A program made the translations under genes and the position numbers. Below, piece after piece: positions 27,617-36,872 of a stretch of 64,000 nt of DNA; positions within the stretch are counted from its first letter, which is position 1; every line of letters starts with the position of its first letter. This DNA is from Schlegelella_A sp963778525 (GTDB lineage Bacteria; Pseudomonadota; Gammaproteobacteria; Burkholderiales; Burkholderiaceae_C), in NCBI GenBank assembly GCA_963778525.1, contig CAVZUJ010000009.1, positions 434,001-498,000 on the forward strand, in the 5' to 3' direction. The notes below the pieces were generated by a model. That model made no database searches. It worked only from the letters and a program-made list of their open reading frames with translations, and was not told where the DNA came from.

Positions 27617-27981
27617 TCGCCCAGTGTGCGCTTCAGTTCGCCGCTGGCGATCATGGCCTCGGTCTCCTCGGCTCCGCCGACGAGCGTGCCCTTGACGAAG
27701 ACCATCGGAAATGTCGGCCAGCCCGTCCACATCTTCAGCGAATTGCGCCTGCGCCACTCGCTGAAGTAGCTGCCGTACTCGAGGTACTGGTAGGCGATGC
27801 TGGCGCCGGCCAGGGCCTTGCGCACCCGCCGCACGACCGGGTTGCCGGCCATGCCGACGACGAGCACCGGATTGCTCGTCGCCGCGGCCTGAACGTTGTG
27901 AACGATGTCGGCGTTCAGGTTGGCGATCCTGTCGCGGATCGCCGGGTGCTGGCGGGCTTCTTCGAGGACGGTTCGTGGCAT
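27613..27981 (-). CDS. Glutaredoxin-fold protein lacking any cysteine
   Basis: A 122-residue protein with a clear monothiol-glutaredoxin C-terminal signature: WTGWPTFPMVFVKGTLVGG, with the cis-Pro and GG loop. At the active-site position, where CGFS or CPYC should be, it reads VVGMAGNPVVRR, and no Cys occurs anywhere in the protein. I believe homologues in Burkholderiales share this, so it is likely a non-redox or protein-interaction derivative rather than a damaged gene. It overlaps the hydrolase start by 4 bp. Confidence 0.85.
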   Translation of the reverse strand: MPRTVLEEARQHPAIRDRIANLNADIVHNVQAAATSNPVLVVGMAGNPVVRRVRKALAGASIAYQYLEYGSYFSEWRRRNSLKMWTGWPTFPMVFVKGTLVGGAEETEAMIASGELKRTLGE

Positions 27982-28050
27982 GGCAGGCGCCTACGCGGTT
28001 CGGCAGGCGGCGACCATACCATCGCCGCCAGCCACTCGCGAACGGCCGGC

Positions 28051-28938
28051 TCAGGCCGCGAGCACGCCGCTCTGGAAATCGCTGAAGGCGCGCTGCAGCT
28101 CGGCAGTCGTGTTCATGACGAACGGGCCGTACTGCGCGATCGGTTCGCCGAGCGGCCGCCCGGCGACGAGCAGGATGCGCGCCGGTGCAGCAGCGTCGCC
28201 CGGCGCCGCGAGGCGAACCCCCGACGTCGCTTTCGCGTTGCCCAGGATCGCCATGCGCTCGGCGTCGACCCGCGTCACCGCGTCATCGCCGATATCGACG
28301 CTGCCGTCGGAGACATACGCGAATGCGTTGTGGCCGGCCGGAATCTCGGCATCGAAGCTCGTCCCTGCGGGCAGGGTGATGTCGAGCACGAGCGGCTCGG
28401 TCACCGGCCTGGCCACCGCCCCGTCGACGCCACGGCTTTGCCCGGCGATGACGCGAACCGTGACGCCTTCGGCCGTGTCGAACTGCGGCACGTCGGCCGG
28501 CGCCACGTCGCGATAGGCGGGGGCCTGCATCTTGTCCTTGGCCGCGAGATTGACCCAGAGCTGAAAGCCGGCCATTCGCCCGGCCTCCTGCTCCGGCATT
28601 TCCGAATGGATGATGCCGCGCCCGGCGGTCATCCACTGGACGCTGCCGGGCTCGAGCAGGCCGACATTGCCGACGCTGTCGCGATGGCGCATGCGGCCTT
28701 CCTTCATGATCGTCACGGTCTCGAAGCCGCGGTGCGGATGGTCCGGAAAGCCGCCGATGTAGTCGGCCGCCGCGTCGCTGCCGAAGGCATCGAGCATCAG
28801 GAAGGGGTCCAGGCGTTGCTGGAGCGGCTGCGTCAGGACCCGCGTCAGCTTCACGCCATCGCCGTCCGACGTCGCCTGGCCACGAACCACGCGCTCGACG
28901 CCACGCGAGCGAAAAGAAGGCAAGGTAGAGGTGTTCAT
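28051..28938 (-). CDS. Pirin family protein
   Basis: 295 residues from ATG 28938; longer reads have no pirin similarity upstream. The bicupin signature HPHRGFETVT, with the metal-binding His pair, and the later WMTAGRGIIHSEMPE, with the third His and the Glu, are intact. Bacterial pirins bind Fe and can act as quercetin 2,3-dioxygenases or interact with pyruvate metabolism; the real substrate here is unknown. The gene is divergent from the GST gene, 129 bp away. Confidence 0.93.
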   Translation of the reverse strand: MNTSTLPSFRSRGVERVVRGQATSDGDGVKLTRVLTQPLQQRLDPFLMLDAFGSDAAADYIGGFPDHPHRGFETVTIMKEGRMRHRDSVGNVGLLEPGSVQWMTAGRGIIHSEMPEQEAGRMAGFQLWVNLAAKDKMQAPAYRDVAPADVPQFDTAEGVTVRVIAGQSRGVDGAVARPVTEPLVLDITLPAGTSFDAEIPAGHNAFAYVSDGSVDIGDDAVTRVDAERMAILGNAKATSGVRLAAPGDAAAPARILLVAGRPLGEPIAQYGPFVMNTTAELQRAFSDFQSGVLAA

Positions 28939-29067
28939 GGCAGGAATGTAGCGACGGCGAAGACGACGGCAAGGCCGCGCGGTTTGCACACGCCGTTCAA
29001 GACTGTCGAACGCGGCCTTTTGCCGGTCGCGGTGTAATGGGTGCCCTTTTCTCACGACATCGCCACC

Positions 29068-29676
29068 ATGAAGCTCTACTACAGCCCGGGCGCCTGCTCG
29101 CTTTCCCCGCATATCGTCCTGTGCGAATCCGGCCTCGCCTTCGAGCCGGTCCTGGCCAGCACCAAGACGCACAAGCTGGCGGACGGCACCGACTACTACA
29201 CGATCAATCCCAAGGGTTACGTGCCGTTGCTCGAGCTCGACAACGGCCAGCGCCTGAGCGAAGGACCGGCCATCGTCCAGTACATCGCCGACCAGGCCCC
29301 GGCGAAGAAGCTGGCGCCCGCCGCCGGCACGATGGAGCGCTACCGCCTCCAGGAGTGGCTCAATTTCATCACCAGCGAGCTGCACAAGGGCATCGGCGGC
29401 ATCTTCAATCCGGCGATGCCCGAAGAAGCGAAGGCGCTGATGCGCGAGAAAGCGGGCAACCGCCTGAAGTGGGTCGATTCGCAACTCGAAGGCAAGAACT
29501 ACCTGATGGGCGATTCGTTCTCGGTGGCCGATGCCTATCTCTTCACCGTCACCAACTGGACCGGTCACACGGGCATCGACATTTCGGCGCTGAAGAACCT
29601 CGGCGCCTTCATGGCCCGCATGTCAGCGCGCCCCGCGGTCCAGGCGGCGATGAAGGCCGAAGGCCTGCTCAAGTAG
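29068..29676 (+). CDS. gstA: Glutathione S-transferase (beta class, GstA-like)
   Basis: 202 residues from ATG 29068. The thioredoxin-like domain begins MKLYYSPGACSLSPH with the beta-class catalytic Cys10 and nearby Ser residues; KGYVPLLEL carries the cis-Pro. The all-alpha domain follows with the conserved SVADAYLFTV near 160. It conjugates glutathione to electrophiles or reduces peroxides. A TGTAAT (29033-29038) in the gap may be its -10. Confidence 0.94.
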   Translation: MKLYYSPGACSLSPHIVLCESGLAFEPVLASTKTHKLADGTDYYTINPKGYVPLLELDNGQRLSEGPAIVQYIADQAPAKKLAPAAGTMERYRLQEWLNFITSELHKGIGGIFNPAMPEEAKALMREKAGNRLKWVDSQLEGKNYLMGDSFSVADAYLFTVTNWTGHTGIDISALKNLGAFMARMSARPAVQAAMKAEGLLK

Positions 29677-29684
29677 GCACGCTC

Positions 29685-30047
29685 GTGCGCTGCGTCGCCT
29701 TGACGCTCTTTCTCGTCGGCGGAGCGGCGAGCGCAGCAGCGCCGCCGCCCGGGCGCTACGACGCCACCCTGTGCGTCAGCACGTCGCCGACGGCCGCGCC
29801 ATCGTGTGGCGCCGCGGAGCTGGACGTGCAGGCAAAGGGGCAGGTCCAGGTGCGCGTCGCCGATGTCGTCTATCGCCTGCATCTGCGTCCTGCCCAGGTC
29901 GACGTGAAGACGATGCAGGGCACGATGGAGATCGACGAGTTCAGCGCCGAGTACGAATGGCGCGGCAACGTCCTCAGCTTCGTCGACGCCGACAAGAACG
30001 TGCGCTACCAGGTCACGCCCGGCGCGAAGGCTCGCGCCCGACACTGA
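29685..30047 (+). CDS. Small secreted hypothetical protein
   Basis: 120 residues from GTG 29685, 8 bp after the GST stop; a TTG at 29700 is an alternative. A short signal peptide (VALTLFLVGGAASAAA) is followed by a compact domain with two Cys and a beta-rich pattern, GRYDATLCVSTSP...YEWRGNVLSFVD. No function is recognised. Its position suggests co-transcription with the GST gene. Confidence 0.7.
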   Translation: MRCVALTLFLVGGAASAAAPPPGRYDATLCVSTSPTAAPSCGAAELDVQAKGQVQVRVADVVYRLHLRPAQVDVKTMQGTMEIDEFSAEYEWRGNVLSFVDADKNVRYQVTPGAKARARH

Positions 30048-30057
30048 GGGCGCGCCG

Positions 30058-31647
30058 CTAGGAGAGGTGCGCCGCGGCCAGCAGGTCGCGGGTATAGGGT
30101 TGCTGCGGCGCCGCGAACAGGGCCTCGGCCTCGCCTTCTTCGACGACGGCGCCATCCTTCATCACCATGACGCGATGCGACATGGCCCGCACCACCAAAA
30201 GATCGTGGCTGATGAAGACGTAGCTCATCGCGTAGCGGCGCTGAAGCTCGACGAGCAGCGCCAGCACCTGTTGCTGCACCGAGATATCGAGCGCCGAGGT
30301 CGGCTCGTCGAGCACGAGCACCTCCGGACGAAGGATGACCGCACGGGCAATCGCAATGCGCTGGCGCTGGCCGCCAGAGAACTCGTGCGGATACCGGCTG
30401 GCCGCATCGTCGAGGCCGCTCGCCGGCCCGAGTCCGACCTCGTCGAGCATCGTCGCCACCAGCCGCTCTCGTCCGGCGCGATCGAGCTCCGGTCGATGCA
30501 GCGTCAGGCCTTCGCCGACGATGCGGCCCACCGTCATGCGCGGACTGAGCGAGCCGAACGGATCCTGGAACACGACCTGCATGCGCCGGCGCATGGCGCG
30601 CACGACGCTGCGATCGGCGTCGTCGATGCGCTGGCCGTCGAACGCCACTTCGCCGGCGGCGAGCGGCTGCAGCGCCAGCAGAGCCATGCCGAGCGTCGTC
30701 TTGCCCGACCCCGATTCGCCGACGATGCCGAGCGTCTCGCCGCGGCGAAGCGAGAGCGTGGCGGAACGCACGGCGTCGAAGCTGCGATGGCGAAACCAGC
30801 CGCGCGGGATGGCGAAGCTGACGCGCATGTCCTTGCCCTGCAACACGATCGGCGCCGCGGGATCGAGCGGCTGCACTCGCCGCCTCGGGCGGCTGGCAAG
30901 AAGCGTCTGCGTGTAGGGATGGGCAGGCGCCGCGAAGACCTGCGCGGTCGGCCCGCTTTCCACCAGGCGTCCGCGCTCCATGACGCCAACCCGATGCGTG
31001 AACCGGCGCACGAGATTGAGGTCGTGGGTGATGAAGAGCAGCGCCATGCCCATTTCCGCTTGCAGGGAGTCGAGCAAGGCCAGGATCTGGGCCTGGATCG
31101 TGACGTCGAGCGCGGTGGTGGGCTCGTCGGCGATGAGCAGGCGCGGACGGCACGAAAGGGCCATGGCGATCATCGCTCGCTGCCGCTGTCCGCCGGACAA
31201 CTGATGGGGATAGGCGTCGATGCGCCGCGCCGGCTCGGGCACGCCGGTTTTCGCCAGCAGCTCGATGGCGCGAGTCCGCGCTTCGCGGCGGCCGACGTTC
31301 TCGTGCAAGGCCAGCACCTCGGCGATCTGCGCGCCGACGGTATGCAGCGGGTTGAGCGCTGTCATCGGCTCCTGGAAAATCATGGCGATCTCGCCGCCGC
31401 GCACGGCGCGCAGCTCGGGCTCGCTCGCCTGGCGCAGATCGGTCCCGGCGAAGCGGATCGCGCCGCTCGTCGTCGCGCCGTCGACGAGGCCGAGCACCGA
31501 CAGCGCGGTGATCGACTTGCCCGAGCCCGATTGGCCGACGAGCGCGAACTTCTCGCCGGGGTCGATCGCGAACGAGACGTCGTCGACAGCGGCAGGGGCA
31601 TCGCCGAAGCGAACGCTCAGATGCTCGATCGACAGCAGCGAGGTCAT
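30058..31647 (-). CDS. yejF: Tandem-domain oligopeptide/microcin C-type ABC ATPase (YejF-like)
   Basis: 529 residues holding two complete nucleotide-binding domains. NBD1 has Walker A GQSGSGKS and signature LSGGQRQR; NBD2 has GESGSGKT and FSGGQRQR. This fused form is that of YejF, the ATPase of the YejABEF peptide or microcin C importer and of related glutathione/dipeptide systems. The permease and binding-protein genes are not next to it (the flanks are a hypothetical gene and a thioredoxin gene), so it is orphaned here and must partner with distant subunits. Confidence 0.9.
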   Translation of the reverse strand: MTSLLSIEHLSVRFGDAPAAVDDVSFAIDPGEKFALVGQSGSGKSITALSVLGLVDGATTSGAIRFAGTDLRQASEPELRAVRGGEIAMIFQEPMTALNPLHTVGAQIAEVLALHENVGRREARTRAIELLAKTGVPEPARRIDAYPHQLSGGQRQRAMIAMALSCRPRLLIADEPTTALDVTIQAQILALLDSLQAEMGMALLFITHDLNLVRRFTHRVGVMERGRLVESGPTAQVFAAPAHPYTQTLLASRPRRRVQPLDPAAPIVLQGKDMRVSFAIPRGWFRHRSFDAVRSATLSLRRGETLGIVGESGSGKTTLGMALLALQPLAAGEVAFDGQRIDDADRSVVRAMRRRMQVVFQDPFGSLSPRMTVGRIVGEGLTLHRPELDRAGRERLVATMLDEVGLGPASGLDDAASRYPHEFSGGQRQRIAIARAVILRPEVLVLDEPTSALDISVQQQVLALLVELQRRYAMSYVFISHDLLVVRAMSHRVMVMKDGAVVEEGEAEALFAAPQQPYTRDLLAAAHLS

Positions 31648-31693
31648 GAACGGCAGCCGATCGCGCTGAACGCGCTGCCGACGTGTGGCTGGC

Positions 31694-33358
31694 TCAGGCG
31701 TTCGGCGTTGCCGCCGACGCGAGCAAGCCGTTGCAGGTGGCCCGATCGGCGTCGCTGCGGCCGGCTTGGGCGCAGACGCCGGCCAGGTCGTCGCGCAGGC
31801 GCGCCATCACCGCGGCATGGGCCCCTGCGGCGTTCCACTTCTTCAGCTTGCTGGCGACGCGCTGAAGAGACCTTCCGCTGCGCTCGTAGAACGCATCGGG
31901 CTGTGCCTGCGCTTCACGCAAGAGCTGCGCCGTCGTGCTTTCGATCGCCGCCTCGTTCTCGGGCGAGAGGTCGACGAGCGCCGCCACATAGCCTGCGCCC
32001 CATTGCAGGCGCGTGGCCGGCCCTTCGCTCTTCTCGAACGCCTCGCGATACCAGCGCAGCGCGGCGGCCTTGTCGCCGCGCTTCTTCGCGTTGCTCGCCA
32101 GCTCGGACATCAGGTAGTACGGCGAATGGCTCTTCGTCAGATTGGCTTCGAGCAGCGCATCCGATTCGCTCGACAAGCCGGCGCGTTGAAGCATGTAGGC
32201 CGCGGTGGTGATGACGGCCTGGCGCTCGTAGCCGTCGGTGATCTCCCGATCGGCACGAGCGGCGGCATCCCGTACCTCGGCGACCAGGGCGGCCGGCAAT
32301 TGCGGCGCGGGTACAGCCTTGGCATTCGGCGCAGCCTCGTCGTCGGGAAGATCGATGCGCGCCAGATCGACACGCGCCAGCAGCGCCTGCAAGCGATCGG
32401 CGCGCGACATCGACGCATCGCGCTCGAAGCGCTGCAGGGCGGCGTCGAAGGCGGGCAGGAGCGCATGGCGCTCGGCCGAGCCCTTTGCCGAGAGCGCGCG
32501 GACGATGTCGGGCGCCCAGTTGATCAGCTGGTCGGCCTCTTCGCGCGATGCCGCGGCATCGCCCAGCATCGCAAGCACCGAGGCACGCGCCGCCGCGTCG
32601 GCTCGAACCGGCGCTTTCTCGTCGCTCGCAGCCAGCGCCTTCAGGCGCAGGCGCATTGCCGTGGCCGGCTGATCGGCCGGGCAGGCGGCGGCCAGTCGCG
32701 CCAGGGTCGGGGCGACCTTGTCCTTGGCCATCAGCTGCTGCTGGTCTTCGTCGAACGAATAGAACGCGAGGAGCTGCCAATCGCTCGCCTGCAGGCCCTT
32801 GCCGCCGGCCAGGGCGTCGGCGAGCACCGCCTTGACCGGGCGCACGGCGTCGATGCCGAGATTGAGGACCTGGGTATAGCGCGCCGGGTCGACTTCGCCG
32901 GGCAGGCGCGTCACTTCCGCACCTGTCGGGTTGAAGAGCAGCATCGTCGGATAGCCGCTGACGTGAAAGCGCGCGCCGAGCTTTTGCGCGCCAGGGCTGT
33001 CGCCGTCGATGTAGACGGGGATGAAGGCCTGCGAGCGCTCGATGAAGTCCTGCCGGTTGAAGATCGTCGCCTTCACCTGGTTGCAGGGCGGACACCACTT
33101 CGCGCCCCAGTAGACGAAGACCGGCTTGGTCTCGGCCCGCGCCGTCGCGAATGCGGCATCGACGTCGGCGTCGCTGGCGGCGTGCCTCCAGGCGATGCCG
33201 TCTTGCGCGGGTGGCACAACGCTCGCGCCCGGCGCCGACGCCGCGATCGGCCCTGCGGCGATCGAAGCGCCGGCCGGTGGCGTGGGGTCCGGCCTGGAGC
33301 AACTCGCCAGCAGCAAGGCGAGCGCGGCACACCGCATCGGCAGGGATCGGGTCTTCAT
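31694..33358 (-). CDS. Thioredoxin-domain lipoprotein
   Basis: 554 residues from ATG 33358. The signal peptide ends in lipobox LLASC (Cys about 20). A thioredoxin-like domain at about 55-170 has WCPPC in WGAKWCPPCNQV and a cis-Pro in SGYPTMLLF. The 370-residue C-terminal part is alpha-helical and Ala-rich, with repeat-like segments (KKRGDKAAALRWYREAFEKS), consistent with TPR-like repeats. Anchored in the envelope, it is probably a disulfide reductase or chaperone; the partner is unknown. Confidence 0.85.
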   Translation of the reverse strand: MKTRSLPMRCAALALLLASCSRPDPTPPAGASIAAGPIAASAPGASVVPPAQDGIAWRHAASDADVDAAFATARAETKPVFVYWGAKWCPPCNQVKATIFNRQDFIERSQAFIPVYIDGDSPGAQKLGARFHVSGYPTMLLFNPTGAEVTRLPGEVDPARYTQVLNLGIDAVRPVKAVLADALAGGKGLQASDWQLLAFYSFDEDQQQLMAKDKVAPTLARLAAACPADQPATAMRLRLKALAASDEKAPVRADAAARASVLAMLGDAAASREEADQLINWAPDIVRALSAKGSAERHALLPAFDAALQRFERDASMSRADRLQALLARVDLARIDLPDDEAAPNAKAVPAPQLPAALVAEVRDAAARADREITDGYERQAVITTAAYMLQRAGLSSESDALLEANLTKSHSPYYLMSELASNAKKRGDKAAALRWYREAFEKSEGPATRLQWGAGYVAALVDLSPENEAAIESTTAQLLREAQAQPDAFYERSGRSLQRVASKLKKWNAAGAHAAVMARLRDDLAGVCAQAGRSDADRATCNGLLASAATPNA

Positions 33359-33397
33359 CGCATCGAGGCTCGCTTCGCGGCCGCCATCATCGCGCAA

Positions 33398-34390
33398 TCA
33401 GTCCACCAGCGCCGGCGACTCCCGCACCGGATCCTTCGGCGAGGCCGATCCGAACTGCGCCAGCGCGACGCCGACGAGCGTCAAGGCCGCGCCCGCGATC
33501 TTCACGGCCGAGTAGCGCTCACCCGTGATCGCCCAGGCGACCAGGCCGGCGATCGGCGGCGTGAGGTACATCAGCGGCGCCGTGCGGGCCACGCCGCGCA
33601 CCGCGTTGACCCAGCCCCAGACGATCCAGCCGATGAACGCCGAGACGATGACTGCGTAGAACGTGCCCACCCAGATCGGCCAGCCGACGTCGCTCCAGCT
33701 CACCCGCAAGCCGGCCGGCAGGCCGAGGAGCACGACCGGCCCGCTGGCGAGCAGCACCGCATAGGTCATCACCGTCACACCGCCGAGGCGCTCGATGAGC
33801 GGCTTGGCAGCCACGGTGTAGTAGGAGAAGAACGAAGCCGCGACCAGAAGCACGAGGTCGCCCGCGCCCGCCTGCCAGTGGCCGCCGAAGATCTTGTCGG
33901 AAAGAAAGACCAGAACGCCGAGGCAGGCCACCGCGACGCCAGCGACCTGGCCGCGCGTCAGGGTTTCGAGGCCGTGCCAGCGCAGGATGAGCAGGGTGTA
34001 GATCGGCCCGCAGGCCAGGATCAACGAGCTCGAGAACGCCGTCGACAGATCGATGCCGTAGGTGACCAGGCCGACGTGCAGGAGATGGCCGACGAGGCCG
34101 AGGCGAAGCAGTGCGAGCAGGTCGGCGCGCGAGACTTGCGGCCACCTCAGTCCGTGTCGAAGGCAGAGCAGCGCCGTCGCGGCGACGGGCATGATGAGAT
34201 AGCGGGCAAACAGGAATCCGCCGGGCGACAAGGCGGTGAAGATCGCCTTTTGCACCGTGAAGTTCGCGCCCCAGACGGCGATCAGCGCGAGCGACGCCCA
34301 GAGCGCATAGCGCGCCCGCCGGTCGTGTGCAACCTGCAGGGAATGCGCGGCCGCGATCGGGTCCGGCAGCGCCGCGGCAGGGGACGACAT
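33398..34390 (-). CDS. EamA/DMT family exporter
   Basis: A 330-residue integral membrane protein with about ten hydrophobic segments in two EamA repeats: VWGANFTVQKAIF in the first and YLTPPIAGLVAWAITGERY in the second. DMT exporters move amino acids, purines or drugs; the substrate cannot be read. It lies between the thioredoxin lipoprotein and the nuclease-like gene, all leftward with short gaps. Confidence 0.9.
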   Translation of the reverse strand: MSSPAAALPDPIAAAHSLQVAHDRRARYALWASLALIAVWGANFTVQKAIFTALSPGGFLFARYLIMPVAATALLCLRHGLRWPQVSRADLLALLRLGLVGHLLHVGLVTYGIDLSTAFSSSLILACGPIYTLLILRWHGLETLTRGQVAGVAVACLGVLVFLSDKIFGGHWQAGAGDLVLLVAASFFSYYTVAAKPLIERLGGVTVMTYAVLLASGPVVLLGLPAGLRVSWSDVGWPIWVGTFYAVIVSAFIGWIVWGWVNAVRGVARTAPLMYLTPPIAGLVAWAITGERYSAVKIAGAALTLVGVALAQFGSASPKDPVRESPALVD

Positions 34391-34405
34391 CGTGGGCGAT
34401 GAGGC

Positions 34406-35125
34406 TCAGGCGCAGGCAGGATCGCCGAGCGCGCCCTGCGCATCGTCGAGCCGCCAGCCATCGACCGGCGTGGCGCGCGCCAGCGCCATCCAAGCGGCAA
34501 AGCCCATCCGCAGGGCCCGCTTCGGCGCCGCGCGGGCGACCGTGAGCCGTTCCGCCTCGGCCACCAGCACGCCGCACTCGGTTGGAATCTCCTCGGGCCT
34601 GGCGATGCCTTCGCGGATGACATACCAGCACTCGCCGCCGATCTGCAGATAGGCCTCGCGCTTGCTGGCCCGGCGCAGGTCGGCGAGCAGGTCGGAGCGA
34701 TGCACCTTGACCTCGTGCACGATGGGCTCGAGATAGGCTTCCACCGTGGTGTGGCGGATGGAAAAGACATCGGGCATGGCCATGGCCCAGGCCTCGCCGA
34801 CGCGGGCCCGCACGCACAGCCCCCGCCAGGCGAGCCGGCCGCCGCGCGTCATCTCGCGCGCGACCCGTTCGACGAGCTGCTCGTGGGCGTCGCGCCGGCT
34901 GCGGTTCTTCTGCAATGTCTCGGCCAGCACGGCGATGCCGGCCTCGCTGACGCGCAAGGTCTCGTGCCCGAGCGGGCCGCGCTCGCGTTGCAGGAGACCG
35001 GCGGCAACCAGTTCGATCTCGATGCTGTCCTGGCAGGGCCAGCCGGCCGAGCGATAGACCTCGCGCAGGCGCCGTCGATGCACGACGCCGAGCAAGGCGT
35101 TGGGGGAAGAAGACTCGTCGAGCAT
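34406..35125 (-). CDS. Winged-helix plus putative PD-(D/E)XK nuclease-like protein
   Basis: 239 residues from ATG 35125 (MLDESSSPNALLG); the upstream extension is low-complexity. The N-terminus (about 10-75) reads like a winged helix: LGVVHRRRLREVYRSAG...HETLRVSEAGIAVLAETL. The C-terminal half has MPDVFSIR... then PIVHEVKVHRSDLLADL and KREAYL, which resembles the PD...ExK core seen in MmcB-type DNA-repair nucleases. I do not recognise a named family. It could be a DNA repair or restriction nuclease; inferred from pattern only. Confidence 0.65.
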   Translation of the reverse strand: MLDESSSPNALLGVVHRRRLREVYRSAGWPCQDSIEIELVAAGLLQRERGPLGHETLRVSEAGIAVLAETLQKNRSRRDAHEQLVERVAREMTRGGRLAWRGLCVRARVGEAWAMAMPDVFSIRHTTVEAYLEPIVHEVKVHRSDLLADLRRASKREAYLQIGGECWYVIREGIARPEEIPTECGVLVAEAERLTVARAAPKRALRMGFAAWMALARATPVDGWRLDDAQGALGDPACA

Positions 35126-35225
35126 GGTCGGGAGGCGAATCGAGCGTGAACCATAGCAAGTTTCCGCGCGAAGGCCGGAGCCGCCGCTACGATTCGGACT
35201 GCCCATCTTTCGAGGAACCGTCGCC

Positions 35226-36353
35226 ATGCCGCTTCGTCTTTCGCTTCCGCTTGCCCGACTCGTCCTGCTCGCGGGCTTGACGCTGCTCGCCGTGGTCGGC
35301 CCGGCCGCAGCCGCAGACCCGAAAGTGCTCAACATCTACAACTGGTCCGACTACATCGCCGACGACACGATCAAGAACTTCGAGAAAGAGACCGGGATCA
35401 AGGTCAACTACGACAACTACGACAGCAACGAGGTGCTGCAGGCCAAGCTCGTGGCCGGCAACACCGGCTACGACATCGTCGTACCCGGCTCGCACTTCGC
35501 CAAGCTGCAGATCGAAGGCGGCCTGCTGCAAAAGCTCGACCGCTCCAAGCTCACGAACTGGGGCAACCTCGATCCGACCTTGTTGAAGCAGCTGGCCAAC
35601 GTCGACCCCGGCAACCAGTACCTCGTCGACTGGTTGTGGGGCTACGTCACGGTGGGCATCAACATCCCGAAGGTCAAGGCCGCGCTGGGCGGGATGCCGA
35701 TGCCCGACAACGCCTGGAGCCTGATCTTCGATCCGAAGTACGCCTCGAAGCTGAAGAGCTGCGGCGTCAACTTCCTCGACTCGGCCTCCGAAGTCCTGCC
35801 GGTGGCGATGCTCTACGTCGGCAAATCGCCCTACAGCGCCAACGCCGCCGACTACGACGCGGCAGCGAAGATGCTGCAATCGGTGCGGCCCTACGTGACG
35901 CGCTTTTCCTCTTCGGGCTACATCAACGATCTGGCCGGCGGCTCGCTCTGCGCCGTCATGGGCTATTCGGGCGACATCAACATCTCGCGCGCCCGCGCCC
36001 TCGACGCCAATCCGAAACAGCCGGCGACGATCGAGGCACTCGTCCCGAAGGGCGGCGCGACGCTCTTCTTCGACACGATGGCGATTCCGAAGGACGCGAA
36101 GAACGTGGCCAATGCCCATCTCTTCATCAACTACATCCTGCGTCCCGACGTGGCCGCCGCGCTGACGAACAAGGTGTTCTATGCCAACCCGAACGCGGCC
36201 TCGCTCAAGTTCGTGAAGAAGGACGTGGCCGAGAACAAGACGATCTTCCTGTCGGCCGAAGACAAGGCGCGCATGACGCCGCCGGATGCGGTTCCGCAGG
36301 CGATCCGGCGCGTCCAGACGCGCATCTTCACCAACTTCAAGGCCGGCAAGTAG
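35226..36353 (+). CDS. potF: Polyamine ABC transporter substrate-binding protein (PotF-like)
   Basis: 375 residues with a cleavable signal peptide (about 29 residues, ending GPAAAA). The mature start VLNIYNWSDYIADDTIKNFEKETGIKV... is that of PotF/PotD, followed by NYDSNEVLQAKL, GYDIVVPG and the C-terminal ANPNAAS. It should bind putrescine or a related polyamine in the periplasm. The potGHI ATPase and permeases are not in the window, so it is orphaned. The divergent gap to the nuclease-like gene is 100 bp. Confidence 0.92.
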   Translation: MPLRLSLPLARLVLLAGLTLLAVVGPAAAADPKVLNIYNWSDYIADDTIKNFEKETGIKVNYDNYDSNEVLQAKLVAGNTGYDIVVPGSHFAKLQIEGGLLQKLDRSKLTNWGNLDPTLLKQLANVDPGNQYLVDWLWGYVTVGINIPKVKAALGGMPMPDNAWSLIFDPKYASKLKSCGVNFLDSASEVLPVAMLYVGKSPYSANAADYDAAAKMLQSVRPYVTRFSSSGYINDLAGGSLCAVMGYSGDINISRARALDANPKQPATIEALVPKGGATLFFDTMAIPKDAKNVANAHLFINYILRPDVAAALTNKVFYANPNAASLKFVKKDVAENKTIFLSAEDKARMTPPDAVPQAIRRVQTRIFTNFKAGK

Positions 36354-36368
36354 CGGCCGGCGCAGGCT

Positions 36369-36647
36369 TCAGGAAACCTGGACGCCTTTCCAGAATGCGA
36401 CGCGGTTCTTGATCTCCTTGGCCGCTTCCTTCGGCTCGGGGTAGTACCACACCGCATTCGGGTTGAGGTCGCCGTTGACCATCAGGCTGTAGTAGTGAGC
36501 CTCGCCCTTCCACGGGCACATCGAGCGGTGATTGCTGAAGGTCGTGTATTCGCGCTTCAGGCTGGCCTCCGGGAAATAGTGGTTGCCTTCGACCACGACG
36601 GTGTCGTCGCTCTCGGCCAGGGTCACGCCGTTCCAGGTTGCCTTCAT
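36369..36647 (-). CDS. DUF427 domain protein
   Basis: 92 residues from ATG 36647. The small beta-tandem-repeat fold of DUF427 shows as MKATWNGVTLAESDDTVVVEGNHYFP and MCPWKGEAHYYSL. The family has no firm function; WKG-x-A-HYY is its hallmark. It is convergent with potF, 15 bp away. Confidence 0.9.
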   Translation of the reverse strand: MKATWNGVTLAESDDTVVVEGNHYFPEASLKREYTTFSNHRSMCPWKGEAHYYSLMVNGDLNPNAVWYYPEPKEAAKEIKNRVAFWKGVQVS

Positions 36648-36872
36648 GTCGCCATGCCTTTCGTGCTCGAGCCGCGGCTCGCGGCATCGGCTCGATCGTA
36701 GCGAGGCGGCGACGCTGCTGCATTCTTCCGGATGCAAGCCACGGCCGCGCCTGCGGTCTTGCTGCCGGGAGGGAATGGCGACGCATCGAACGCGGCGTTC
36801 GCCGACACCGCGCGAGGCGCGCGCTCTCTACATTGCGCGGACTTGCCTCGAAGTGGCGAAAGGCGCGCAGCG

